Below are positions 17,794 to 26,262 of a DNA stretch of 64,000 nt, piece after piece. This DNA comes from Streptomyces sp. TSRI0281. Lineage in GTDB: Bacteria; Actinomycetota; Actinomycetes; Streptomycetales; Streptomycetaceae. How positions within the stretch are numbered: the first letter of the stretch is position 1; every line of letters starts with the position of its first letter. The notes beneath the pieces are model-generated. The model was not told where the DNA came from and made no database searches. It was given only the letters and a program-made list of their open reading frames with translations. A program made the position numbers and the translations under genes. The stretch lies in assembly GCF_001905125.1 (NCBI RefSeq), contig NZ_LWLE01000023.1, positions 124,001 to 188,000 of the forward strand, in the 5' to 3' direction.

Positions 17794-19140
17794 ATGGGCG
17801 TGGCGGGATCCTTCCCCGGCTTCGCGGGGAAGCCCCCCGGCCCGGTCATGGACCGGGACGAGACGGACCGTGCGCTGGCCCGGCTCGGTGCGGAGCACGA
17901 GGCGATCGAGACCTCGCTCCTCGCCCTGCAGGACCATGCCGGCCGCCGGCTCCTGGAGGGCGCCGAGCTGACCGGGGTGACCCGGGACCGCTGGGCCACG
18001 ACCGACCGGGCGATCACGCTGCTGTGGGGGTACTTCGACGCCTACGCGGGGGCGCTCGCCCAGGCCCGCGAGGTGCGGGCCCGCAGGCGCTACCCGAACC
18101 GGGACGACCTGGTGGCCCTGACCGGGCTGCTGCGCGGCGACGACATCACCGTGGCGAACACCGCGGCGGTGCCCGACCCCTCGCTCACCGGCCCGGCCCG
18201 GCTCTCCGAGCGGTTCACGCTGGAGGAGCTGGTGAGCCGGATGAACGAGTTGTACGCGCGTTCGCTGGACATGGTCGTCGCCTCGGACTCCGTATGGTCC
18301 GCGCTGCCCGCCCGGATAGATCTGCTCGCCGCCGAACTGCACCGGACGCGCTCGCTGGCGCACTCGGTGGGGGTGCGCCCCGGTGAGCATCCGGCGGGCG
18401 ACGACCTGGCGGAGATCACCCAGGAGCTGACCACGCTGCGGATGCAGGTGATCTCCGACCCGCTGGCGTTCTGGCTGCCGGGCCCCGGCAGCGCGGCGCC
18501 CGGCGGCGGCCGTCCGGACACCACCCGCTACGACCGGGCGGCCCGTGCCCTGGAGGATGTGCGCCGGGAGATCGAGGCGGTGCTCGCGGTCCGGCAGGAC
18601 GCCGAACAGCGCCTGGTCCAGCTGCGGGACGTGCTCTCGCGGGCGGACCGCACCCTGGCCGAGGCGCGCTCGGCGCGCGGTGAGGTGCTGGCGAAGATCG
18701 CCGCGTCCGAGGTGCCCGCGGTCAGCGGCCCGCCGACGGCGTTGCAGGAGCGGCTCGCGGCCGCGTCCGACTACCGCAGGTACGCGCAGTGGCACCGGCT
18801 CTCACCGCTCCTGGAGTCACTGGAGCGGGAGGCCGAGGACGAGTTGATGCGGGCCCGTGAATCACTGACGTCCGTCACGGCGCCGCTCGCGGTCCGTGCG
18901 GAGCTGCGCGGCCGGCTCGACGCGTACAAGGCGAAGGTGGCCCGGCACGGGCTGGCGGAGGACCCGGTGCTGATCGAGCGGTACGACGCCGCGCGCCGGA
19001 TGCTGTGGAGCGCCCCGTGCGATCTGCGGGTCGCCGGGCAGGCGGTGCTGCGCTATCAGCAGGCGGCCGCGGAACTGCTGACACCGCAGCGGCCGTCCTC
19101 ACCCGAGGACCGGCGGGGCGAACAGGGGGAGACACGATGA
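17794..19140 (+). CDS. coiled-coil protein of unknown function in PknG cluster
   Basis: This 448-residue protein is almost entirely helical by composition, rich in Ala, Arg, Glu and Leu. Heptad-like stretches run at about residues 40-110, 145-230 and 250-330. It has no signal peptide, membrane helix or Cys-rich motif and no catalytic motif I can recognise. It starts 47 bases after glnH with GGAGAGG upstream, and its TGA overlaps the PknG ATG as ATGA, so it is coupled to the kinase. A scaffold or adaptor between membrane sensor and kinase is a reasonable guess, and it could also be a kinase substrate. The central Gly/Pro-rich break (about residues 228-245) divides it into two halves. Confidence 0.75.
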   Translation: MGVAGSFPGFAGKPPGPVMDRDETDRALARLGAEHEAIETSLLALQDHAGRRLLEGAELTGVTRDRWATTDRAITLLWGYFDAYAGALAQAREVRARRRYPNRDDLVALTGLLRGDDITVANTAAVPDPSLTGPARLSERFTLEELVSRMNELYARSLDMVVASDSVWSALPARIDLLAAELHRTRSLAHSVGVRPGEHPAGDDLAEITQELTTLRMQVISDPLAFWLPGPGSAAPGGGRPDTTRYDRAARALEDVRREIEAVLAVRQDAEQRLVQLRDVLSRADRTLAEARSARGEVLAKIAASEVPAVSGPPTALQERLAAASDYRRYAQWHRLSPLLESLEREAEDELMRARESLTSVTAPLAVRAELRGRLDAYKAKVARHGLAEDPVLIERYDAARRMLWSAPCDLRVAGQAVLRYQQAAAELLTPQRPSSPEDRRGEQGETR

Positions 19141-21956
19141 GTACGCAGTGCCAGCGCCCCGCGTGCGAGGGCGCTTACGAGGACATGGGCGGCGGTGAGC
19201 TGTACTGCGACACCTGCGGTCTGGCACCGGTGGTCCCGCCGACGGGGTCTCCCCTGTCCGAGCACCACGGGGAAACCGGCGACGGGATGGTCGCCTCGCC
19301 GCCCACGGGCATCGCGGGCGGCGGCCGGGCCGGCAGCCGCAGCACGTCACAGCGGTCGAGTTCGCGCGCCTCCTCCCGTGCCTCGTCCCGCTCGTCGACC
19401 TCACGGCGTTCCGTCTCCGGGCGGCTGTCGCGCTCGCTGTCCGGTGCCTCGACGTCCCGTTCGGTGTCGGTGCGCTCCTCGGGGACCGCGTCCGGCTCCT
19501 CCGGCCGGGGCAGGCTGGGCGTGGGCCTGGTGCAGGTCCCGGACGTGCCGCGCCCCGACCCGCGTACCGCCGTGATGGAGAATCCCGAGGTCCCCGAACG
19601 CAAGCGGTTCTGTTCGCGCTCCGACTGCGGGGCCCCGGTGGGCCGCTCGCGCGGCGAACGGACGGGCCGCACCGAGGGGTTCTGCACCAAGTGCGGCCAC
19701 CCCTACTCCTTCGTGCCGAAGCTGCGCGGCGGTGACATCGTGCACGGGCAGTACGAGGTCGCGGGCTGTCTGGCGCACGGCGGGCTCGGCTGGGTCTACC
19801 TCGCGGTGGACCGCGCCGTCTCCGACCGCTGGGTGGTCCTCAAGGGCCTGCTGGACACCGGGGACCAGGACGCGATGGCGGCGGCCATATCGGAGCGCCG
19901 CTTCCTCGCGGAGATCGAGCACTCCAACATCGTCCGCATCTACAACTTCGTCGAGCACCTGGACCAGCGGACCGGTTCGCTCGACGGCTACATCGTGATG
20001 GAGTACGTCGGCGGCAAGGCGCTCAAGGAGATCGCGAACGAGCGCCGCACCCCGGCCGGGAAGCGGGACCCGCTGCCGGTCGAGCAGGCGTGCGCGTACG
20101 GGATCGAGGCCCTGGAGGCGCTCGGTCATCTGCACAGCCGGAATCTGCTGTACTGCGACTTCAAGGTCGACAACGCGATCCAGACCGAGGACCAGCTCAA
20201 GCTGATCGACATGGGCGCGGTGCGCCGGATGGACGACGAGGAGTCGGCCATCTACGGCACCGTGGGCTACCAGGCGCCCGAGGTCGCGGAGGTCGGCCCG
20301 TCGGTCGCCTCCGACCTCTACACGGTCGCACGGACGCTCGCGGTGCTCACGTTCGACTTCCAGGGGTACACGAACGTCTTCGTGGACTCGCTGCCGGACC
20401 CGGACAACATCGAGGTGTTCCGGACGTACGAGTCGTTCTACCGGCTGCTGGTGCGGGCCACCGACCCGGATCCGGCGCGGCGGTTCGCCTCGGCGACGGA
20501 GATGGCCGAGCAGCTGACGGGGGTGCTGCGCGAGGTCGTGTCGCTCCAGACGGGGCGGCCCAGGCCGGCGCTGTCGACGCTCTTCGGTACGGAACTGCGG
20601 GTGACGGACACGGAGCTGTTCTTCGAGCTGACGCAGGATGTGTCGCGCCTGGGCGTCCGGGCCGATCCGCCGGGCGGCGGGCGGCCGGGCCGGCGCAAGC
20701 GCCGTGCGGGCGCGGCGGCCGGTGCCGCGGTGCCGGTCGCCCCGGGGGCGGCCGTGACGGCGGTGGCGAGCGCGCTGCCGGTGGGCGCACAGCCCGCGGG
20801 CCCGCCCGCCCCCGGGTACCACGCTGCGGGGGGCGCTCCGCTGTCGGCGCCGGTCACCCATGTACAGGGAGGCCGGGCCGGCGGTCCGGGCAGCGGCGCC
20901 GGAGTCGGTGCCGCGCTCGCGTACGCGCAGCCGCAGACCGTGATTCCGGCGCCCCGGACGGCGGTCGCCGGTCCGTCGGGGGCGTCCGCCGGGCGCGGTC
21001 TCCGGCTCCCCGGGCTCGACGCGCGGGGCATCTCGCTCGCGCTGCCGGTGCCCCGGGTCGACGCCGACGACCCCAACGCCGGTTTCCTCGCCGGGGTGAT
21101 GGCGTCCGCGCCCGCCGAGCTGATCGCCGCGCTGCACGCCGTACCCGCCGCCTCGCTGGAGACCCGGCTGCGGGAGCTGCGGGCCCGGCTGGAGATGAGC
21201 GAACTGGACGCCGCCGCACGGGCCCTGAGCACACTGGAGGGGCAGCACCCGGACGACTGGCGGGTCGTCTGGTACCGGGGCATCACCTCGCTGGTGACCG
21301 GGGACAACGAGGTCGCCGCGCTGTCCTTCGACGCGATCTACGACGCCTTTCCCGGGGAGCCCGCGCCCAAGCTGGCGCTGGGCATCTGCGCCGAGGTGCT
21401 GGGGCAGCTGGACAACGCCGCCGAGTACTACCGTCTGGTGTGGACGACCGACCCGAGCTTCGTGAGCGCCGCGTTCGGACTGGCCCGCGTGCAGATCGCC
21501 GCCGGGGACCGGTCCGGGGCGGTCCGCACCCTGGAGTCGGTGCCGGAGGCGTCGATCCACTACACGGCGGCACGGGTCGCCGCCGTGCGGGCGCGGCTGC
21601 GTGAACGGGACCCCGACGAGCCCCTGCTGACGGATCTGACGGCCGCCGCGATCCAGGTGGCGGCGCTGGCCGGGTTCGGCCTGGACGCGGTGCGCCGCGA
21701 GCAGTTGTCGACCGAGGTACTGGGCAAGGCACTGGACTGGGTACTCTCCGGTAGTCCCGGTGCGCCCTTGCCGGGCGGGTCGTCCGCCGGTGCTCCGGGT
21801 GCGCGAAAGCTGCTCGGCACCGAACTGGACGAGCGGGGACTGCGGTTCGGGCTGGAACGCTCGTACCGGATGCTCGCCCGGCTGGCACAGCGTGGCGACG
21901 AGAGGATCGAACTGGTGGAGCGGGCCAACCGTTTCCGCCCCCGGACGTGGGTGTGA
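19137..21956 (+). CDS. pknG: PknG-type serine/threonine protein kinase with zinc ribbons and TPR region
   Basis: This 939-residue kinase starts at an ATGA overlap. Domains in order: zinc ribbon (C5, C10, C24, C27); a Ser/Arg-rich tract (about 67-115); a rubredoxin-like ribbon (C159, C164, C183, C186) as in mycobacterial PknG; and a kinase domain (about 200-510) with Gly loop GCLAHGGLGWVY and Lys236. The catalytic loop is YCDFKVDNAIQ (Asp341, Lys343, Asn346), the metal-binding motif is DMG (Asp358), followed by TVGYQAPE. A Pro/Gly/Ala linker (about 555-660) leads to a helical TPR-like C-terminus (about 690-939). The catalytic Asp lacks the usual preceding Arg (non-RD), like PknG. Mycobacterial PknG phosphorylates GarA/OdhI and controls glutamate and 2-oxoglutarate flux. 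An FHA protein lies downstream, but it is not GarA-like in length. Confidence 0.92.
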   Translation: MSTQCQRPACEGAYEDMGGGELYCDTCGLAPVVPPTGSPLSEHHGETGDGMVASPPTGIAGGGRAGSRSTSQRSSSRASSRASSRSSTSRRSVSGRLSRSLSGASTSRSVSVRSSGTASGSSGRGRLGVGLVQVPDVPRPDPRTAVMENPEVPERKRFCSRSDCGAPVGRSRGERTGRTEGFCTKCGHPYSFVPKLRGGDIVHGQYEVAGCLAHGGLGWVYLAVDRAVSDRWVVLKGLLDTGDQDAMAAAISERRFLAEIEHSNIVRIYNFVEHLDQRTGSLDGYIVMEYVGGKALKEIANERRTPAGKRDPLPVEQACAYGIEALEALGHLHSRNLLYCDFKVDNAIQTEDQLKLIDMGAVRRMDDEESAIYGTVGYQAPEVAEVGPSVASDLYTVARTLAVLTFDFQGYTNVFVDSLPDPDNIEVFRTYESFYRLLVRATDPDPARRFASATEMAEQLTGVLREVVSLQTGRPRPALSTLFGTELRVTDTELFFELTQDVSRLGVRADPPGGGRPGRRKRRAGAAAGAAVPVAPGAAVTAVASALPVGAQPAGPPAPGYHAAGGAPLSAPVTHVQGGRAGGPGSGAGVGAALAYAQPQTVIPAPRTAVAGPSGASAGRGLRLPGLDARGISLALPVPRVDADDPNAGFLAGVMASAPAELIAALHAVPAASLETRLRELRARLEMSELDAAARALSTLEGQHPDDWRVVWYRGITSLVTGDNEVAALSFDAIYDAFPGEPAPKLALGICAEVLGQLDNAAEYYRLVWTTDPSFVSAAFGLARVQIAAGDRSGAVRTLESVPEASIHYTAARVAAVRARLRERDPDEPLLTDLTAAAIQVAALAGFGLDAVRREQLSTEVLGKALDWVLSGSPGAPLPGGSSAGAPGARKLLGTELDERGLRFGLERSYRMLARLAQRGDERIELVERANRFRPRTWV

Positions 21957-21958
21957 AG

Positions 21959-23359
21959 ATGTCACAGATCCACCAGCAGACCTCCTTGTCGAGGTGCCCC
22001 GGCTGCGAGGAGCCGCTGGAGTCGGGCGACCTGTTCTGCGGTGCGTGCGGGTACGACCTGTCGGCCGTGCCCGCGCCGCCGGACGACCGGCCGACGATGC
22101 CCATCGCCGTGCCCGTCGCCGGTGCGCCCGCACCTCCGGCCCCTCCCGCCGGGCCCGTCGGTGCCGTTCCGGGTGCGGGGGCGGTGGACTGGCCGCCCGC
22201 GTCCGAGGCCGACAGCTCCGATCTGCCCGCGCCGACGCACCGTCCGGCCGACCTGCCCGGCACGGACTCGGGCGGCAAGCCGCTGCCCACCACGGCCGCG
22301 GACCCGGTCCGGTACGACGACCGGGCCACCCCGGACGGGCCGGCGGGAACGGACTCCTCGGGCGACTTCGCGCTCGCGGCGCCGGACCCCCGTACGGCGG
22401 AGCACACCTCCACCCCGGCGGCGGGCACCAAGCTCTGTGTGGCCTGCCGTTCGGGCCGGGTGGACCCCGACGGCTACTGCGAGAACTGCGGCCACGCCCA
22501 GCCCCGCGAGCGCGACCACATGGAGCAGGAACTGGGCTCGGTGGCCGCGGTCAGCGACCGGGGTCTGCGCCACCACCGCAACGAGGACTCCTTCGCGGTG
22601 TCCTCGACCGCCCTGCCGGACGGCTCCCCGGCCGTCGTCGCGATCGTCTGCGACGGCGTCTCCTCCGCGAGCCGGCCCGACGAGGCGTCGGCGGCCGCGG
22701 CGAGCTGCGCCAACGAGGCGCTGCTGGAGTCCCTGCCGCGCGGTACGCACCCGCAGCAGGCGATGCACGACGCGATCATCGCCGCCTCCGAGGCGGTCAA
22801 CGCGCTGGCCCAGGAGCCGGGCCAGGCGATGGAGCACGACCCCCACCGCCATCAGAACGCCCCGGCCTGCACGCTGGTCGGCGCGATCATGGCGGGTGGC
22901 CTGCTGGTCATCGGCTGGGTCGGCGACAGCCGGGTCTACTGGGTGCCGGACGACCGCACCGTCCCGCCCGCCCGGCTCACCGAGGACGACTCCTGGGCCG
23001 CGCAGATGGTGGCGGCCGGCCTGATGAACGAGGCCGAGGCGTACGCGGACGAGCGCGCCCACGCCATCACGGGCTGGCTCGGCGCCGACAGCTACGAACT
23101 GGAGCCGCACACCGCCTCGTTCAAACCGGACCGGCCGGGTCTGGTGGTGGTCTGCACGGACGGGCTGTGGAACTACGCGGAGTCCGCCGTGGAGATGGCC
23201 GCGGCCGTGCCGCCGGACGCGTACGAACGACCGCTGCACGGCGCCCAGGTGCTGGTGGGTCACGCGCTCGACGGCGGGGGCCACGACAACGTCACGGTGG
23301 CCCTGCTGCCGTTCGCCGTAACGCCTCACGGGGCAGGATCGGGCGGCGGCACGGCTTGA
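21959..23359 (+). CDS. PP2C-type protein phosphatase with two zinc ribbons
   Basis: This 466-residue protein has an N-terminal zinc ribbon (C13, C16, C27, C30), an acidic Pro-rich linker, a second ribbon near residues 161-180 (LCVACRSG...YCENCGH), then a PP2C domain. The domain motifs are VSDRGLRHHRNEDSF, AIVCDGVSSAS, GWVGDSRVYWV, VVVCTDGLWNY and GHDNVTVALLP, which supply the Mn/Mg-binding aspartates. It should remove phosphate from Ser/Thr targets of the upstream kinase, making a matched writer-eraser pair. The ATG at 21959 lies two bases after the kinase stop; a GTG at 21953 overlapping that stop as GTGA is equally possible, so coupling is expected. Confidence 0.92.
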   Translation: MSQIHQQTSLSRCPGCEEPLESGDLFCGACGYDLSAVPAPPDDRPTMPIAVPVAGAPAPPAPPAGPVGAVPGAGAVDWPPASEADSSDLPAPTHRPADLPGTDSGGKPLPTTAADPVRYDDRATPDGPAGTDSSGDFALAAPDPRTAEHTSTPAAGTKLCVACRSGRVDPDGYCENCGHAQPRERDHMEQELGSVAAVSDRGLRHHRNEDSFAVSSTALPDGSPAVVAIVCDGVSSASRPDEASAAAASCANEALLESLPRGTHPQQAMHDAIIAASEAVNALAQEPGQAMEHDPHRHQNAPACTLVGAIMAGGLLVIGWVGDSRVYWVPDDRTVPPARLTEDDSWAAQMVAAGLMNEAEAYADERAHAITGWLGADSYELEPHTASFKPDRPGLVVVCTDGLWNYAESAVEMAAAVPPDAYERPLHGAQVLVGHALDGGGHDNVTVALLPFAVTPHGAGSGGGTA

Positions 23360-23456
23360 CCCGGCGCGTTTCCCGGTCCCTGTCCGGTCCCTGTCTCCCC
23401 GTCCTCCGGCTGCGACCCAGTCCTCCGGCTGTTTCCCGCTTCAAGGAGCCGATCAG

Positions 23457-24818
23457 ATGGCCAACTTCTCCAAGTCGAATGTGCCGCAGTTCTCCGTCGA
23501 GGTGTATCAGAACGCCTATCTGCCCGACGGCGGACGCGAGGTCAACGCGATCGTCACCGTCACCTCGACCGGCGGCGGCACCACCGGTGGCATTCCGCTG
23601 ACCGGTGCGTCCCTGTCGCCCTCGCACCTTCCGGGGCGGGCGCCGAACGCCGCCGTGGTGATCATGGTCGACTGTTCGGGGTCGATGGACTACCCGCCGA
23701 CGAAGATGCGCAACGCGCGCGACGCGACGGCCGCGGCCATCGACACGCTGCGCGAGGGCACGCAGTTCGCGGTGGTCGCCGGTACGCACGTGGCCAAGGA
23801 CGTCTATCCGGGCAACGGGCGGCTCGCGACCGCCGACGCGCAGACCAAGGCCCAGGCGAAGGACGCCCTGCGGCGTCTGAGCGCGGGCGGCGGCACCGCG
23901 ATCGGCACCTGGCTGCGGCTGGCCGACCGGCTGCTCGCCGCCGCCGACGTGGACATCCGGCACGGCATCGTACTGACCGACGGCCGCAACGAGCACGAGG
24001 CCCCGGAGGATCTGCGGGCCGCGCTCGACTCCTGCGCGGGCCGCTTCACCTGTGACGCGCGCGGTGTCGGCACCGACTGGGAGGTGAAGGAGGTCACCGC
24101 CATCGCCTCGGCGCTGCTCGGGACCGCCGACATCGTCGCCGATCCGGCGGGCCTGGCGGCGGACTTCACACAGATGATGGAGAACGCGATGGGCAAGGAG
24201 GTCGCGGACGTGGCGCTGCGGCTCTGGACGCCCGTCGGGGTCGAGATCAGATTTGTGAAGCAGGTGGCGCCCACGGTCGCCGACCTGACCGACCGGCGCA
24301 CCGAGGCGGGACCGCGTGCCGGGGACTACCCCACGGGTTCCTGGGGCGACGAGTCCCGCGACTACCACGTGTGCGTCCAGGTCCCCCAGGCCGGAATCGG
24401 CCAGGAGATGCTGGCGTCCCGGGTCTCGCTGATCCTGCCCGCCCCGTCCGGCGGTGGCACTCCGCAGACCCTGTCGCAGGGCCTCGTACGGGCGGTGTGG
24501 ACGGACGACATGGCAGCGTCGACGTCGATCAATCCGCAGGTCGCGCACTACACAGGTCAGGCGGAACTGGCACAAGTCATTCAGCAGGGGCTCGACGCAC
24601 GCAAGTCGGGCGACTTCGACGGCGCGACCGCGAAACTGGGCCGTGCGGTGCAGCTCGCGTCGGCCTCGGGGAACGAGGACACTGCGAAACTGCTTTCGAA
24701 GGTGGTCGACGTCGTCGACGCGGCGACGGGTACTGTGCGACTGAAGGCGAAGGTGGCGGAGGCGGACGAGATGACCCTCGAAACACGCTCCACCAAAACC
24801 GTTCGCGTCAAGAAGTAG
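23457..24818 (+). CDS. von Willebrand factor A (VWA) domain protein
   Basis: This 453-residue protein starts with AAGGAG upstream of the ATG and has a VWA domain at about residues 65-240. The MIDAS metal site is complete: DxSxS as VDCSGSMD (Asp72, Ser74, Ser76), a Thr in GGGTAIGTW and an Asp in VLTDGRNEHE. The flanking N-terminal 60 residues and C-terminal half resemble the beta-sandwich and helical tail of stand-alone bacterial VWA proteins that pair with kinases, phosphatases and FHA proteins. There is no signal peptide, so it is cytoplasmic, probably a metal-dependent protein-binding module. The 97-base gap before it is pyrimidine-rich. Confidence 0.9.
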   Translation: MANFSKSNVPQFSVEVYQNAYLPDGGREVNAIVTVTSTGGGTTGGIPLTGASLSPSHLPGRAPNAAVVIMVDCSGSMDYPPTKMRNARDATAAAIDTLREGTQFAVVAGTHVAKDVYPGNGRLATADAQTKAQAKDALRRLSAGGGTAIGTWLRLADRLLAAADVDIRHGIVLTDGRNEHEAPEDLRAALDSCAGRFTCDARGVGTDWEVKEVTAIASALLGTADIVADPAGLAADFTQMMENAMGKEVADVALRLWTPVGVEIRFVKQVAPTVADLTDRRTEAGPRAGDYPTGSWGDESRDYHVCVQVPQAGIGQEMLASRVSLILPAPSGGGTPQTLSQGLVRAVWTDDMAASTSINPQVAHYTGQAELAQVIQQGLDARKSGDFDGATAKLGRAVQLASASGNEDTAKLLSKVVDVVDAATGTVRLKAKVAEADEMTLETRSTKTVRVKK

Positions 24819-24893
24819 CGTCAAGACAGCACACCGCAACCGAACGAGCATGACGGCCCCCTGGGCCGGACGAGGAGAGGGGGAAGCGCCGAC

Positions 24894-26210
24894 ATGCCGA
24901 CCTGCCCGAACGGACACCAGTCGGGTTCCGAGGACTGGTGCGAGGTCTGCGGACACCGCATGGCCGGGGCGGGCGCGCCCGCGGGCGCGGTTCCCCCGCC
25001 GCCTCCCCCGCCGCCCGCACCCGGTTACGGCTACCCGCAGGGCCCCGGCCCCGGTTCGCAGCCGACCATGCAGGCGGAGCTCTGCCCGCAGTGCCGCACC
25101 CCGCGTGAGGCGATGGCGCCGTTCTGCGAGGAATGCCGCTGGAACTTCCTCACGAACACGGCGACCTCCTACACCCCGCTCGCCCCGCCGCACGGCGGCC
25201 CCGGCGGTCCGGTGCCGGGGCTCAGCCTGCCGCCGGGCTTCCAGGCCCAGCAGCCCGCGCCGCCTCAGCAGCAACAGCCGCAGCCGCAGCCGCCGCGCGA
25301 CCCGTTCGAGTACCAGAGCTCGCGGCCTTCGCAGGTGAACCGTCCGGCCGAGACGCTCCCGCCCGAGCAGGGCGGACCGGGTGGACCGGGTGGACCTGGT
25401 GCCCAGGGGGGTCACCCCGGGCCGCCGCCGTCGTTCCAGCAGGGCCCGCCGCCCCCGCCGTCGTTCCAGCAGCAGTCGGCGCCGTCTCCATCGCCCTTCG
25501 CCCAGCAGCCGCCGGCGCCGTTCCCGCCGCACCAGCAGCAGCAGTCGGCGCCGCCCGCGCCGCCCGCGCAGCCGCAGGCCCCGCAGACCGGCGCGGACGA
25601 CTGGATGCTGTCGCCGCCCTCGCAGGCGCAGGCACCCCAGTCGCATCTGGCACCGCCGCCGCCCGCCCCGCAACTGCCGCAGGGGTACCAGCAGCAGGGA
25701 CCGCAGGGATCACCGCAGTTCCCGGGTCAGGGACATGACCAGGGGCACGGCCCCGTACCGGGCCAGGGACATGACCAGGGGCAGGCGCAGCAGCAGCCCG
25801 TCTCCACCACCTGGACCGCCGTGATCGCCCCGGACCGTGAGTACTTCCTGGCGATGATGCAGCGCAGCGGCCCCGAGGCGACCGGGCTCAACCTGCCCGC
25901 GTACTCCCCGGAGCAGCGCCTCCCGCTCACCGGCAACCAGATCACCATCGGGCGCCGCCGGCACAGCACCGGCGAGTCCCCCGATGTCGATCTGTCGGTG
26001 CCGCCGGAGGACCCGGGTGTCTCGCACCAGCACGCGGTGCTGGTGCAGCAGCCCGACGGCAGCTGGGCCGTGGTCGACCAGAACTCCACCAACGGCACCA
26101 CGCTCAACGGCGCCGAGGACCCGATCCAGCCCTATGTCCCCGTCCCGCTCCAGGACGGCGACCAGGTGCATGTCGGCGCCTGGACGACGATCACGGTCCG
26201 CCGGGACTAG
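24894..26210 (+). CDS. FHA-domain protein with two N-terminal zinc ribbons and a Pro/Gln-rich linker
   Basis: This 438-residue protein has Cys4, His8, Cys16 and Cys19, then a second ribbon (C64, C67, C78, C81). A low-complexity linker of Pro, Gln and Gly (about 91-300) includes two GQGHDQG units. A C-terminal FHA domain (about 345-438) shows ITIGRRRHS, the GVSHQHAVL loop and NSTNGTTLNG. FHA domains bind phosphothreonine, so this is the likely reader of PknG output; the Arg/Ser/His/Asn positions needed for phosphopeptide binding are present. GAGAGGGGG precedes the ATG. At about 440 residues with an extended linker it is unlike the compact GarA/OdhI and probably tethers partners rather than inhibiting 2-oxoglutarate dehydrogenase directly. 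Confidence 0.92.
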   Translation: MPTCPNGHQSGSEDWCEVCGHRMAGAGAPAGAVPPPPPPPPAPGYGYPQGPGPGSQPTMQAELCPQCRTPREAMAPFCEECRWNFLTNTATSYTPLAPPHGGPGGPVPGLSLPPGFQAQQPAPPQQQQPQPQPPRDPFEYQSSRPSQVNRPAETLPPEQGGPGGPGGPGAQGGHPGPPPSFQQGPPPPPSFQQQSAPSPSPFAQQPPAPFPPHQQQQSAPPAPPAQPQAPQTGADDWMLSPPSQAQAPQSHLAPPPPAPQLPQGYQQQGPQGSPQFPGQGHDQGHGPVPGQGHDQGQAQQQPVSTTWTAVIAPDREYFLAMMQRSGPEATGLNLPAYSPEQRLPLTGNQITIGRRRHSTGESPDVDLSVPPEDPGVSHQHAVLVQQPDGSWAVVDQNSTNGTTLNGAEDPIQPYVPVPLQDGDQVHVGAWTTITVRRD

Positions 26211-26262
26211 CTCGTTCAGGGCGCGTCACGGGCCGGGCGGGGCACCGCTCGCACAGCGCGGT

